From JADLHS01 sp964594985 (GTDB lineage: Bacteria; Verrucomicrobiota; Verrucomicrobiia; Limisphaerales; JADLHS01), in NCBI GenBank assembly GCA_964594985.1, contig CAZQNQ010000003.1:248001-312000 (forward strand): a stretch of 64,000 nucleotides of DNA, read 5' to 3'. Positions 41,101 to 51,900 of the stretch are shown here, piece after piece; within the stretch, counting starts at the first letter, position 1; every line of letters begins with the position of its first letter. The notes beneath the pieces are model-generated. The model saw only the letters and a program-made list of their open reading frames with translations. It had not been told where the DNA came from and searched no databases. The position numbers and the translations under genes were made by a program.

Positions 41101-43819
41101 CGCCGCCGGCGACGAGCGCACCATAACTTTGCGCCCCACCCGGCGCAGTGACCCCACCCGTCGCCAGCAACGTGGCGACGAGATTCGTGGTGTTGGCCGT
41201 GCCGACATTGCGCAACGCGAAGTTGACCGTCACGGTTTCGGTCGGATCCACCGCGTTGTTCGGCGCGGAACAGCTTTCCGTCACAAGCGCATAACCATCG
41301 CCGGAAATCGCCGGACCGGAGGTCTCCGCCGCGTTGTAAATCACCAGCGCGAAGTCTTGATCCACCGACGGTGCTTCATTGGGCACGCCATCGGAATTGA
41401 TGTTCGCTGCCGTGACCGCGACGACAAATGCGCCGCTGACACCCGCGGGAATGAACACGCTTTCCAGATTGTTCTTTGCGTCGGACGTGCCGCCGGTGAT
41501 GGACGTGCCGCCGGAGAAAACATTCCCTTTGTAAGTGTTGCCGCCAATCGTGACGGTGAGATCGAGATTGTTGTTGTAAGCGTTGCCGGTGGTGTTACCG
41601 GGCGCGTCGGTCCAAGCCAGCGTGACCCGGAATGGTTTGCCGGAATCCACCACGGTGCCGGTGATGGTGCGCGTCTGACCGGAAGCGGTAAACTTGTCCA
41701 CGCCCCTTTGATCCCGCAGCACGCGAGCGACGCCATCGAACGCCGTGCCGAGATTCACCGCCCCCATGCCCTGGTTCGGCGACGGCAAATTGTCGCCAGC
41801 GCTCGTGCCCGTCATGTAACGCGCGGCGTTCACGAGGAAAGCCTTGGTCATCGCCGCGCTGGGCGGCGGGAGCGTGGTGTTGATGAAATACTGGCGCAAC
41901 AACGCGCACGCGCCAGCGACACCGGGCGTTGAGTGGCTCGTCCCGGACGAGGTGGAATAAAACTGCTGGCCGAGCGGAAAGAAATTATTCGCGCTGCCGA
42001 CTTTTCCGCCCCCGGGTAAACCGCAAACGCCTGTGCCATCAAAGCACGAGATCGCCGTGCCTGTGCCATTCGTCGTCAACATACTCTGCCCGACGCCACC
42101 AGTGATGTGCGTGCCGGGCGCGACAAGATCGGGCTTCTGCCGGCCATCCGCGCACGGGCCGCGACTGGAAAAACTCGCGATGTCCGCCGCGCTGTTGGCC
42201 TCCGTATCCGGCGTCGAGCAGCCATCGTTGCCGCTGGCGCTGTTGCCGCCATTGGCTGTGGAGTGCGAATGCACGTTCTCCGCCGCACCGACGACGATGA
42301 CATTCTTCGCCGTGCCGGGAGAGCCGACCGTTCCCGCGCTTGAACCCGCATTGCCTGCCGCGAAGCAGAACACCATTTCTTGATTCCCCGCCGTCGCCAC
42401 CGCCGAACCATTCGGTTGCGCATCGCGCACGAGCGCATCGTAAGCTTGCGCGTCGGAATCATAATCGCCCGCCGTGTCCGCGCCCCAACTGTTGTTGCTC
42501 ACCCGTGCGCCATCGCGATAGGCGCGGGCGGCGAGATTCGGATAACTCGGATCGGTGAAGGAACTCGTGTCGAACACCACGGATGAACCCACCTTCACAA
42601 ACGGACAGATGCCCAGGCCATAGTGATAGCCGGACGAATCCAGATGCGGCGCCGTGCTCATGGCGTTGAAGCCGCCGATGATGTGGGCGTTGAGATTGCC
42701 ATGACCATCGCAGCCTTGCAGCGTGCTGCCGGAGTTGGGCGAGCCTTCGAGCCGCGAATACACGACGCGCGACCCGAGTCCGGGCACGCCGGTTTTATAC
42801 AGACCGAAGTGGCCGACGCTCGTCGTGCCGTTATCAATCCCGCTGTCGCTCACGTCCACGACGAAGCCCGACGCGTCGAACTGCGCCTGCGTGAAACCCT
42901 TGCTCGCGAGCCACGCGAGATAACCCGGGCCACTGGGCGAATTGCCAGTCAGGTTACCCGCCATGATCTGGCCCTGCCGTTCATCGCGCCGCTTGCGTTC
43001 GACATAGGGACGGATGGAAACCACCTCCGGCTGCGCGGAAATCTTCGCGATGTTCTCCGGCGCGATGCGGACGACGAGATTGAGATAATTCAGCAACCGA
43101 TACTCCTGCCGGACTGGCGCGAGCTTGAGTTGATCAATGAGCGCCAGCGTCGCCGCATTCGCCTCGGCATCGTCCACCAACTGGATGGCATAGACATCCG
43201 TCTCGGGCGTGATGGCATTCCCCTTCACGTCCATCGTGCGGGCGCGCGGGTGCAACTTGTAGTCGTTGGCGTAATCACCCTCCCATTGGAGATAATCCAC
43301 GGAATTCGCCCACGCCTGCAACCTGGCGAGCGCCAGATGATCGCCGCGCACAAGATAAGCGTTCTGGGGCACGTAATGAATGACGCTGACGCCCGTCGCT
43401 TCCAGCGCCTCACGCCACTCCGGCTTGATCGGTCCGACGAACTGCACGAGGTGCAACTTCTTCCCGGCGAACGCCGCCACCGTTTTGCGCAACGCCACCA
43501 CCTCCGTCGCCCGCGTGTCGAGATGCCCGGCGTTCAACTCGATGAAATCCGTTTCATCCGCGCTTTCGACGCGCTCGCGCTTCAGCGTGCCGGGTGCGGG
43601 TGCGATATCCGTTTCATACAATTGAAAGCTGCCGTAATCGGCGAGCAAGCGCGCCCCTTGCGCCTTGAGTTCGGTGGCGGCGGCGGGGTCACTGACCCGC
43701 ACCTTGTGCGGGCGCGCCAACGCGGAGTTGCGGGAGAAAACGACAGCGAGCAAGAGGACGAGAATTCTGAGGACTCGGACCTGCACCGCCCCGACGGAAG
43801 AACGACTTTTAGGCTTCAC
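38150..43819 (-). CDS. Giant secreted subtilisin-like (S8) peptidase with Ig-like, lamin-tail and DUF11 domains
   Basis: An 1889-aa exported protein. Signal peptide: LRILVLLLAVVFSRNSALA. An N-terminal propeptide-like region runs to about residue 280. The S8 domain (about 310-660) has Asp325 (VDVSDSGID), His373 (CDGHGNLNAH), oxyanion Asn490 (FAAGNAG) and Ser628 (SSGTSHSTPGVAGA). Next come a beta-sandwich (VTLAWTDAPGN), a MAM/jelly-roll-like domain, two Ig-like domains (PFSYQWFSNSVAI and PLSYQWRSNDAAI), a lamin-tail domain (RNDYVELFNPGSLP), a DUF11-like repeat (YTIIVTNVGSLATTG) and a C-terminal module common in secreted Verrucomicrobia proteins. It is probably a surface or secreted protease acting on polymers outside the cell. 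Confidence 0.93.
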   Translation of the reverse strand: MKPKSRSSVGAVQVRVLRILVLLLAVVFSRNSALARPHKVRVSDPAAATELKAQGARLLADYGSFQLYETDIAPAPGTLKRERVESADETDFIELNAGHLDTRATEVVALRKTVAAFAGKKLHLVQFVGPIKPEWREALEATGVSVIHYVPQNAYLVRGDHLALARLQAWANSVDYLQWEGDYANDYKLHPRARTMDVKGNAITPETDVYAIQLVDDAEANAATLALIDQLKLAPVRQEYRLLNYLNLVVRIAPENIAKISAQPEVVSIRPYVERKRRDERQGQIMAGNLTGNSPSGPGYLAWLASKGFTQAQFDASGFVVDVSDSGIDNGTTSVGHFGLYKTGVPGLGSRVVYSRLEGSPNSGSTLQGCDGHGNLNAHIIGGFNAMSTAPHLDSSGYHYGLGICPFVKVGSSVVFDTSSFTDPSYPNLAARAYRDGARVSNNSWGADTAGDYDSDAQAYDALVRDAQPNGSAVATAGNQEMVFCFAAGNAGSSAGTVGSPGTAKNVIVVGAAENVHSHSTANGGNSASGNDGCSTPDTEANSAADIASFSSRGPCADGRQKPDLVAPGTHITGGVGQSMLTTNGTGTAISCFDGTGVCGLPGGGKVGSANNFFPLGQQFYSTSSGTSHSTPGVAGACALLRQYFINTTLPPPSAAMTKAFLVNAARYMTGTSAGDNLPSPNQGMGAVNLGTAFDGVARVLRDQRGVDKFTASGQTRTITGTVVDSGKPFRVTLAWTDAPGNTTGNAYNNNLDLTVTIGGNTYKGNVFSGGTSITGGTSDAKNNLESVFIPAGVSGAFVVAVTAANINSDGVPNEAPSVDQDFALVIYNAAETSGPAISGDGYALVTESCSAPNNAVDPTETVTVNFALRNVGTANTTNLVATLLATGGVTAPGGAQSYGALVAGGGSVTQAFSFTASGGCGGNIVATFDLTDGATNYGQVSFTIPLGQFAPIYAQSFDSVTAPALPAGWSTFAGGGQSAWVTTTTFKDTAPNAAYSPDATTKGSNELASATYALFPGAAQLSFRHRYGFETGYDGGVLEIKIGAGAFTDIVTAGGSFVSGGYSTTLSSANALGARAGWSGTNASFSTVLVNLPISAAGQNVQFRWRSGTDGSVGGAGWWVDSIAINTTVCCGVGFAPIITTPPQNQNVVFGNPASFSVGVIGDAPFSYQWFSNSVAIVAATNSVYNIGAATAADSGDYFVTITNASGSATSSVATLTVVVAPVILASPASLTVVTGSPAGFSVSAIGAAPLSYQWRSNDAAIPDATNVSYSIASTQPGDAGSYTVVVTNFAGSVTSAPAILSVNSGTAANIVISQIYGGGGNSGATYRNDYVELFNPGSLPANVNGWSIQYASASGSGWQVGNLSGTIPGGSYYLVRLSSGGANGALLPAANATNAINISGANGKLALVTNQIALSGANPVGGATIADFVGYGSAGAYEGAGAAPTVSGNATAIFRNDNGTMDTDDNAADFTTGTPNPRSTTVTNPPAATGIDLMILKSHAGGFAQGDGGKTYTIIVTNVGSLATTGTVSVVDVLPSGLTATAMTGTGWGITLGTLTATRADALATNTAYPAITVTVNVASNAPASVTNLVTVITGGDTNTVNNTASDLTLITTTNTGGGSSYTGVLAGWDVSGQTSYGVSPLAAISNAPNVMVGGLTRGMGVGTSGTAASGGAWGGNGFNSSTETAAITASNFVTFAIGANAGYKVSYSSVSRFDYRRSGSGPATGVMQYQIGSGTFTSFVTNSYTSTASSGASLATTDLSGIAALQNIGPGTNVTFRIVNYGASAAAGTWYIYDVVDGAALDFAISGTVVPLAGPPASVPALTLFSVTNQQMHFTLTGTIASNYVIEVSTNLSSGNWSPVHTGAAPILFSEPATNDQRYYRGKIAP

Positions 43820-43905
43820 TTCTTTTCGCGAATGCTACGCTACTTCCGTCCCCTGTCGAGTCTGGAGCAATGCCCGACACAAACATATTACAAAGCGCTT
43901 TTGCT

Positions 43906-43977
43906 GTAGCGGCGCTCTGTGAGCGCCGAATTCTGATGACATGGGATGGACTGACGGCGGGCACAGACCGCCGCTAC
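43906..43977. repeat. BIME of two GTAG-REP units upstream of the subtilase gene
   Basis: Left unit 43906-43928 GTAGCGGCGCTCTGTGAGCG then CCG; right unit 43955-43977 is the inverse of GTAGCGGCGGTCTGTGCCCG then CCG. Each folds as a hairpin behind its GTAG head (CGGCGCTC/GAGCGCCG and CGGCGG/CCGCCG). It lies in the 404-bp gene-free stretch 43820-44223. Confidence 0.9.
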
Positions 43978-44021
43978 AAGCGAAGGCGATTTCCTGGAAT
44001 TGATCTCATAAAACCACGAAC

Positions 44022-44082
44022 CCCTCACCCGACCTTCGGCCACCCTCGCCCCATCCGACGGGGAGAGGGACGGGGTGAGGGG
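44022..44082. repeat. CCCTCACC-family palindromic element
   Basis: CCCCTCACCC ... CCCTCGCCCCATCCG-ACGGGGAGAGGG ... CGGGGTGAGGGG: nested arms that would fold into one long imperfect hairpin. Single unit, intergenic. Confidence 0.85.
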
Positions 44083-44133
44083 CCGTTTGGAAATTATTTC
44101 GGGAAATCACTCTAATGTTCCCCGGACAAGGAA

Positions 44134-44173
44134 ATAAAAACGCTCTCATCCCGCCGATCGGGAGTGAGAGCGT
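44134..44173 (-). terminator. Rho-independent terminator of the 229-aa gene
   Basis: On the minus strand ACGCTCTCACTCCCG and its partner CGGGATGAGAGCGT form a stem of about 14 bp with a single bulge, followed by TTTTTATTT. It lies about 50 bp after the stop at 44224, in the right direction. Confidence 0.85.
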
Positions 44174-44182
44174 CACAATTTG

Positions 44183-44208
44183 GTAGGGCGCGCTGTCCCC
44201 AGCGCGCC
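44183..44208. repeat. Single GTAG-REP unit
   Basis: GTAGGGCGCGCTGTCCCCAG then CGCGCC: a GTAG head plus perfect hairpin GGCGCGCTG-TCCC-CAGCGCGCC. A third variant of the units found inside gcvP and the M16 gene. Confidence 0.92.
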
Positions 44209-44223
44209 GGCACTCACCAACAA

Positions 44224-44913
44224 TCACGCCGGCGTTGGCACCGGTGTCGGCGTGGTCTTTTTGGCGCGACCAGGCACATTGACGATGCGGCGGGCGGCGA
44301 AGTATTCATTGTAAAACTCCGCTTCACTCTCCCGGAACTGCGCCATCAATCCATCCAGGCAGTCGTTCAGGATTTCATCCAACTGCGCGAACGTCGTCGG
44401 CAAAGTGGTCGTCGCAGCCTTGGTGGCCGCCCGACCTTCCCGGGGCTTGGGATTCGCCGCCTCATAATCATCAATCCGCTTCTTCAGATTGGTGAGCTTG
44501 GCGGGAGTGACCCCGAACGCGGCGGAGGCGGCCTGGTTATCCGTGGCCGTGGACCAGACATTGCGACACCGCACCACGACTTCCTGCGGACGCCCTTCGC
44601 CCAGATCGGATTCGGAATAATCCAGTTGCGCCGCCAGTTCCACGTCATTGTTCACCACCGCATACGCCCGCGTGGCCGCCGCCACCTGATACGCCGTGCC
44701 GAGCAGCGAATCCTTGGCGGACTTTTTCAGAGCGGCCCCGCCGTTGGGTGCGGCCTGCACCTGCGCGAGACTGGTGATCACGGCCAGTTGCGTGTCCAGG
44801 TCATCCACGGAATCGGCGAAGCCGGTCAGGGTAGTCCAGATGGTTTGATGTTTATGTAGCGCCGCGCGTGACGCGACGTACATGTTGTATTTGTTCTGCT
44901 GTTTGTTGTTCAT
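44224..44913 (-). CDS. Hypothetical protein (229 aa)
   Basis: A soluble, mostly helical protein rich in Ala, Thr and Asn with no signal peptide. It starts MNNKQQNKYNMYVASRAALH and ends in a basic, Pro/Thr-rich tail (RAKKTTPTPVPTPA). Segments such as TTFAQLDEILNDCLDGLMAQ suggest amphipathic helices. No family recognised. A good Shine-Dalgarno (GGAAAGG, about 10 nt upstream) and a strong terminator mark it as a real, monocistronic gene. It lies about 0.6 kb downstream of the RHS operon on the same strand. Confidence 0.8.
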   Translation of the reverse strand: MNNKQQNKYNMYVASRAALHKHQTIWTTLTGFADSVDDLDTQLAVITSLAQVQAAPNGGAALKKSAKDSLLGTAYQVAAATRAYAVVNNDVELAAQLDYSESDLGEGRPQEVVVRCRNVWSTATDNQAASAAFGVTPAKLTNLKKRIDDYEAANPKPREGRAATKAATTTLPTTFAQLDEILNDCLDGLMAQFRESEAEFYNEYFAARRIVNVPGRAKKTTPTPVPTPA

Positions 44914-45528
44914 AAGAATGAACCTTTCCGCTGGTACGACTTGCCCGTTGGGTGAGACTATAGTTAAGCGGGCGATTACTGACGCGCACCCAAGCGCAGT
45001 GAATTACGAGAAGTCCCTTTCACCGCGACCCAGCACCACCTCAAGCCAACTCAGCCTGAGTATTGCGCGTCTTACAAGTGGCCCACACATGCATATGTGA
45101 TGCCAGCTCGGTCCAACCGCCGGACGCGCCTACGTCTGTCTCAAACCAAAACAATTCCTGTCTCTCGTCGCCCGAAAAAAAGACGTCAGAACCCCTGATT
45201 TCATTGGGGTTTATACCTTGGTATAGGTTTTTGTTCTTAACCTTGAACAAACTTGGTAGGGACGTTCGCGCTGCGACGTCCGCCCCAGATTGCACCTGGA
45301 TATTGGATGGGTAACGCGCGAGGCAAGGCTGGCCTTCCACCAGCAACCGAATTTAGTGTCAAGAGTGAGGACTGACCCCGTCACATCACATCAAAGTTGG
45401 TGACCGTCACGTTGCCGGCCCGAACTCCGCGCGCTGGCGTAAAGCACCGAAGCTGCCGTGAACGCCATCCATCCCAGCCTCATGCATTAACTCCCTGTCC
45501 ACCAAATCGAGGCAAGGCCAGTCAATTA
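44914..45528. other. Gene-free stretch downstream of the RHS operon
   Basis: 615 bp without a supportable gene. It holds one GTAG-REP (45256-45282) and a small hairpin AACCCC-N10-GGGGTT (45190-45211) without a T-run. The minus-strand frame 45041-45346 is open, but its codons run through the REP and its composition does not look like a real protein. The AT-rich part around 45160-45250 may hold promoters that I cannot place with confidence. Confidence 0.5.
45256..45282. repeat. Single GTAG-REP unit
   Basis: GTAGGGACGTTCGCGCTGCG then ACGTCCG: a GTAG head with a GGACGT/ACGTCC stem. A fourth sequence variant of the family. Confidence 0.8.
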
Positions 45529-45906
45529 CTATTTGCAAACAACTTCTGCCTTGTCGTAGTCCAGAATGCGAATCGTTACCCGTTTGCACTGCCCGGAAAG
45601 GACACGGGCATTTGCATCCTTGAGAGAAATTTCGATGCTGTAGGGCTGGCGCGTTTGGTCATCAATGAACGTCAGCTTGGCTTGGTCTGGCATGTTTGAC
45701 CAAACGTAATCAAGGTGCGTAGCGGGTGCGTTCGGTATTAAGATACCCGCTGAGAACAACTGTCGATCGCCAGCTACTACTGTTACCCAATCCAAAGGTT
45801 TGCTAGAAATATTGACGACTTCCATGGTCACAAAAGCCCTTTTGGCGCCCATTTGGCTACAGCCGATGAGCACGAGGAGAACCAATCCCAAGATGATTGT
45901 TTTCAT
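45529..45906 (-). CDS. Lipoprotein (125 aa), candidate immunity protein of the RHS effector
   Basis: MKTIILGLVLLVLIGCSQMG is a lipoprotein signal with lipobox LIGC; the mature part is about 110 residues and beta-rich (FVTMEVVNISSKPLDWVTVV, AKLTFIDDQTRQPYSIEISL). The gene starts 8 bp after the stop of the RHS gene that ends in a Tle1-like lipase domain. In type VI systems, immunity proteins of Tle phospholipases are often periplasmic lipoproteins encoded next to the effector. That makes this a good candidate for protecting the producer's own membranes. The sequence itself does not match a family I recognise. Confidence 0.78.
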   Translation of the reverse strand: MKTIILGLVLLVLIGCSQMGAKRAFVTMEVVNISSKPLDWVTVVAGDRQLFSAGILIPNAPATHLDYVWSNMPDQAKLTFIDDQTRQPYSIEISLKDANARVLSGQCKRVTIRILDYDKAEVVCK

Positions 45907-45914
45907 AAATGTAT

Positions 45915-48900
45915 TCAGTTGTTATTTCCGAAGACGCCGCGCTTGTTACGCCCGATGTGTGTGAAAGGAATTCGGTCCATGAACCAATAACGCGAATCGT
46001 GGTTACTCTTGTTATCTTTCAACCCATGCAATTGATTGAAATCCTTGTAGTCTCCGAGATTTTTGAACGGGGCCTTAGCCGCTTGGCCTTTTGCAATCAT
46101 CCACTCTAGTGCCTGCAAGTTGCGAGAATCTCGATAGCCACCTCCACCAATTTCAGAATGCACTCCCGGGAATGGCTTTTCTTCAAAATTCACCCCCACA
46201 ATGTCTACGAAGCCCTCCGGAGAAACCCGCGACTTATAGCCAATTGGGGGGGAGTAGTAATCCGAGATGGATGTCAATGGAAACAGCTTGCGACGTTCAT
46301 CCGCCGCAACGGCGTGGGCCGTATAGCCAATGCTTTGTGTGTCCACTTTGAGATTGTAGCCGAACTGGTAGTTGGCAGGATTGGGCACGCCAAACTGAGC
46401 CACAGTGTCGAACAACCCAAGGAATCGAACCCGCGCACAGGGGATCTCTTTCTTCATCATATTGGCAAAAATGCGGGCCATTGCAGCTCCGCGGCTGAAA
46501 CCGATGATGTCCACCTTTTCGTTTTCATCGGGATTCGTTTCGAGCCACTCCTTTAATTCGGTCATGGCACCATCCATTCGGTCAGATGCGCCCTTGCCGC
46601 TTAAGTTCCCAAGGAGTTTTTCCGTTCGTGTCCCAACACCCCACCGATAAATTTTTCTACCCACATAAAGATCATACATCACCGCCACATTTGACGGCAC
46701 ATTCTTCTGCGTTCCTGACCAAGTTTGATTTACCATGTCATTGCCCGTTCCATCCAAAGCTACCAAAACTAAACCCAGTGCGTCCACGCCGGAAACAGCA
46801 TTGTTGTTGACGAACCCGTACAGATTTACACCACCGCCTTCCCCAATCGGATCCCTGCTCAACCACCGCCCCTCTCTCAAATACCGGAAGCCATAGTAAA
46901 GCAATCCTGTTTCCTCATCCTGAAACTTGGTCGAGAAGCGGAAGGGGGACGGGTTGTTTACGTTGGGCGTCAACTGGAGCGGTTCACCGAATGGGCCGTA
47001 GGCATATTCCGCCGTCTTGGTCCCCGTGGTGGCATCCACCAAGGCCATCACGTTGCCGTTGCCGTCATACGTCACAAACTGCGGGTTACCCGTGGCCGGC
47101 TTGATGGTTAACACCCCACCCACACCGCCCGCACCTTGGAATGATCCACTCAGGTCAAGTCCCCAAACGTAACTGTTCTTGACCGCATTCGCATTGTTCG
47201 CGTCCAACTCCGCAATCAAGTTCCAGCCGTCATACACATAGGCGGTGTCGGAAACTTCGCTGCCTTGGCCGTCATCGCAATCATTCCAGACGGTTTTGCG
47301 AATTCGCCGTCCGTTGGCATCGTATTCAAAGACCAACCGTCGTTCGGGGGCGGGCGAACCCGTCAGCGAACGCATCACCTTCAGCCGGTTCTCCGCATCC
47401 CACTCATAAGTCCACCGGCCATCACTGGTCAGATTGCCGTCGTCATCATGGTCAAATGCTTCCGGTGTGCCGGGTAGAAAGACATTGCCGACCACGTTGG
47501 CCTCGGCAGTAGCAGTGATGGTGAGGTTCTCCCAAAACGGAGTGGTGTTCTCGACGTAGGAAAGTTCCTTGCGGAAGTATTCCCCCTTGCGCCACGGAGC
47601 CGTGGCATTGTTCTGCGCATTGGGACTGGTCACCGTCACGCCAGCGGTGCCGAGCGCCAAGCCCATGACATCAATTTTGCGCGGGACGGTGCGGCTGTCG
47701 TATTGATTCAGACTGTCGGCCGTGTAGGAGGCCGAGCGCAAATTCGCCCCGTTCTCATCACCACCGGCCTTGGTACTGGTGCGATTGCCGATGTCATCGT
47801 GGGCATACTCGAACTGCTGCCCGGGCACGGGATTGCCGTCGCTGAAATACTTCGCCCCGCGCTTGACCTGCCCAAGATCGTCGTACTCGTAATTCCAATA
47901 ACTGCCGTCCGTCGTCGTGTTGCGCGTGCGCTGGTTGGCGCTGTTATACGCGTACGCGTAGGAGATGGGAGCTGGAAGTTGGGAGTTGGCGGACGAGATG
48001 GAAGTCAGGCGGTTCAGCAAGTCGTAAGACTTGGTCGTTGTCAGGCGGGTGGTGGTGTTTTGTTTGAACGTCACCGTGTTCACCAGCGGGGAATTGGCCA
48101 GATACCCGTACGCGGCGTTCTGCGTGCCATCGGAAACCGTCTGCAAACGGCCTGACAAAGCATCGTAGCCGTACGAGATGTTGATGGTTGATGGTTGCGA
48201 GTTGAGAGACAGCGAATTGCGGCGCAGATAGTTGTCATAGCCCCTCGTTACCGTGAGGCCGGCCAGCGTGCCGCCGGTGTACGCCTCGGTCAGTGGTTCG
48301 TTGACATCATTGAAGGCCAATGTGGTGGTGGTGGCTCCTTGGGTGATGGTCTTCGCACGACCGCGCCGGTCATAGGTGTAACCCGCGCCCGAGGTGTTCA
48401 GCGGGTCATTGGAATAAGCGACAGTTTCCAGATCTCCAGCGACATTGTAGCTGTAGGTGGTGGTGACGCCGCGTTCCCAGTGCCGTTTCCACAGCCGGCC
48501 CGAGGCTTTGTATTCGTAGTCCAACGTATTGTCGGTTTCCCCGGCATAAACCTTTTTCTCCAGCCAGCCGCGAGCCGGGTTGTAATTCCACGTGGTGACC
48601 GCTGAACCGGTCGTGCCTGTGCCGGTGGACTCGTTGAAGTCCTTCCAAGTGGTCATGGTCTCAAGCCGGCCCGCGTAATCGTAGGTGTATTGCACCGGAT
48701 AGTTGCGGGAGCCGTAGGTTTTCTCCAACAGCCCGCTGGGGAGGAAAACATTGAAAACATTCGCCCCATCGGGTTGCGTCACTTTCCAGGCGCGCAGCGC
48801 GGTGTCGTAGAAGGTGGTGGTGGTTTGCGCGCCTTCACCAATTCCGGGGGCCGGAGTGGTGGCAGTCGTGATCAGATCAGCATTGTTGTATGCCACCGTC

Positions 48901-51900
48901 GTGGTGCCGTTGCGGGCATCGGTGGTTTTCCACAACCGCCCATGCGTGTCGTAAGTATAGGTGGTCTTGGTGAGTTGTCCGTTGTCGGAATCTTTTTGCG
49001 CGGTCGAAATCAAACGTCCTTGATAAAAGACACTCACGCTTTTGCTGCCGTCCGGGAGCGTGGTCGTGGTGGTGCGATAACCAGCAGCCGTGACGCCGTC
49101 GTTGTTATTGAACACAGTCTGTGAGAACGTAAGCGCCGTGCCTAATGCCGGCGTGAAATTAAAAACATTCTGCCAGGAACGCAGACCATCGGTGGAGGTT
49201 CTTTGCCTTGCGACCAGTAATGAAGCGCTTGAGTTGTCCGTGGGATAGACGTAGGACCGTGAGCGACGCATATTTCCGTCAGTCGGGTTTTGAACCACAT
49301 CATTCACGGTGTAAACGACCCGGTCCACGGTGAGTTCTATCGGAAAATTACCATTTCCATCCACGGTGGTGTTTCCGGTGTTGAGGTCAACGGCGGTGTA
49401 TTCCAGTTCGCCCTTGAGATTATACTGGAACAGCGTGGTCACACCGTCTTGATCCACCGATTTGGCAAGCTGTCCCTTGTTATTGTAGAAAGATTGGACG
49501 AAAGGATTGTCAGTCTCGGTGCCGGTGGTGGCATCCGCGTAGATCGTTTTGCAACTGCGCCCGGCGGCATCCACGTAGGTCTTAGTCCATTCCTGCGAGT
49601 CCGTGACTTGATCCGCCTGAAGCTTGATTTGCTTCGTGTAAAACTTGCCGCTGTCCACCCCGCTGGTTTCAATGCCGTATTCATAGCGCACGGCAAACAC
49701 TGCCGTGCCGGTAACTTTCTGCAATGTCCCGTCCTTGTTGTAAGTTTCGATGCGCGTGCCGCTGTCAGGGGCAGGATAAGTGATGGTCCGCACCCGCTGA
49801 CCGCTGCCATTGAAACTTTCAACGTAAGTAGTGGTGCCGTTCAACCCGTTGACTTCCGTGCTGATTCGCCCGGAGATATCATAGGTCGCCTGGCTCAGGG
49901 TGATCTGCGAATTATCCGTGCCGGTGCGTTTTTGCGAAAGAACGCGTCCCTCCGCATCGAGCGTGTTTCGGAACGTGATGCCGTGCCGGATAAAACCGTC
50001 CTGCCGCTTGAGATCGTCATACAGGTACGTAGTCACCACGCCATCACGGTCGGTGGTGGATTCCACGCCGCAGCAGTCATAGATCGTGTCTTCGGAAGTT
50101 CCGTCCAGATAGGTGACGTGCTGCGGGCGATTGAACTCGTCATAATTGCTGCTGTAATCCTCGGTGGACAGCGTAATACCTGAAGCAATATCGATCACCG
50201 TGCGCGACACCAATTGCCCGACGCTACCTTTGACCGTTACAATCCGAGTACCGTCAATGATGTCGTTCTTTGTCCCGTTCGGCGTGCCGGATTTTACCGT
50301 GTCTGTTCGCTGTCCACTGCCGGTGTTGATGTCGTAGGTGTAAAGCTGCATCGTGCCATCGGGATTTTCGACGCTCTGCAATTCATCTTTGAATTGGCCG
50401 CTGGTGTTCTTCTTGGTGATGGTCACGAGGTTATTCCCTGCATTCCACGCCGCGCCGGGCGTCTGACAAACGATGTTCCGCACTTCGCCGGAATGAACGA
50501 CTTGATAACTCCGGCTGACTTCCTGGCCCAAGAGGGTTTCAATGGTCCTGATTTGCCAATCAGCGGTAGAGATGTCGTAATCGGTCTGCACAACGCGGTT
50601 CAGATTCTCCGCGGAGCCAACCTCCGTATTCCCAAATTGACTGACGCGCTTGGTTTCGCGTCCATAGTCATCATACGCGTAACGCACCCAGTTTCCGGAG
50701 TCGTTCGCGTTTTGTTTGAACCGGGCATACTCCTTGAGTCGGGAATACGCACCGCCATCGGTCACCGCATTGTCGTAATAGCTCCAAGTCGCAGTAAGGG
50801 CCGGGCCGCTTGTGGTGGCTTCCAAGTCCTGTCGAATGCGCTCCTGTCCCCATGGAAACCTTTGGTACGTGTTGACCTCCTTGGAAACAATCTGGTCGGT
50901 GCTGTTCCTGATGATCACCGTCTCTGTCCGGATGTCGCCCGCCCAGGTTGAGTTGCGCGATTCCTTGCGCAAGCCGCCGCCGGTTATCATCTGCCATTCT
51001 CCGTCACCGTTCCCGGCGCCAGCAGTATAAACGTAATCCGTCACAGTGCTGCTGCCACCTTTCGTGCGCGTGATCTTCAATTTGTTAAAAAGCGCGTCCG
51101 ATGTATCCGGATTTTCAATGGTGGTCGTGCTGGAAGCCGGGCCGGTTGGAGGATAATAGCCGTTCACCGGCGTGGTGCTGAAGTTGCCGACGCTGTAAAC
51201 CGAGATGGTGTATTTGTAGTCGGGGGTGATGGAATCTGGCTGAAGATCGAACAACGCTTGGGAAGTCTTGAATTGAAGCCGCGTCGTGGGCGTTCCAGCC
51301 ATAACTACCGAGTCAGCCTTTGTGTAACTCAAGCCCGCGATTTTTGCCAAAGCCAGGCTGGGCAACTCCGCGCTTAAAGTCAACTCACCGGCGGAACCTC
51401 CGTAATTATCACTGCCCAGCGGAATGTTGACATGAATTGATTGCAGGCTCGCGGACAATTCGCCTGGCTCACAAGTGTTGCACGGGGAGCAACACTGCGG
51501 GTCGGGAACGGTGGTGAAGTCGGGAGCGACAACAACTATAGCCTCGCTAACAGACCAACCGTTAATGAATACCACTCCACCTAGTTCACACTCACCAACC
51601 GGTTCGGCTGGTTGATCAGAGTACGTAACGAAATCGCTTGTGGCGACTGAACCGACAGCCAATGTTCCTTGACTCCACAGACCAAAGGTATTCTCTGGAG
51701 TAGTTGTTGGCGCCTGTTGGGAAAACTCGGCTTGACAAGTGAAATTCCAACAACACTCATTCTCCAGCATCCAACAAGGTGAATACCCATCATTACAAGA
51801 CACCCTGGTAAGCTTCAAAAGAATGCTGGCTTTTCCTTTCTTGAAAGCACTCAGGTCGGCACGAATTTTCCCTCGAGTATTACGAACGGTAGCATAATAT

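Noticed and set aside
45190..45224. Terminator after the lipoprotein gene
   Set aside because: The AACCCC/GGGGTT hairpin has no T-run in the direction of transcription and lies over 300 bp from the stop.
45041..45346. 101-codon minus-strand frame downstream of the RHS operon
   Set aside because: It runs through a REP unit and has no recognisable domain or Shine-Dalgarno.
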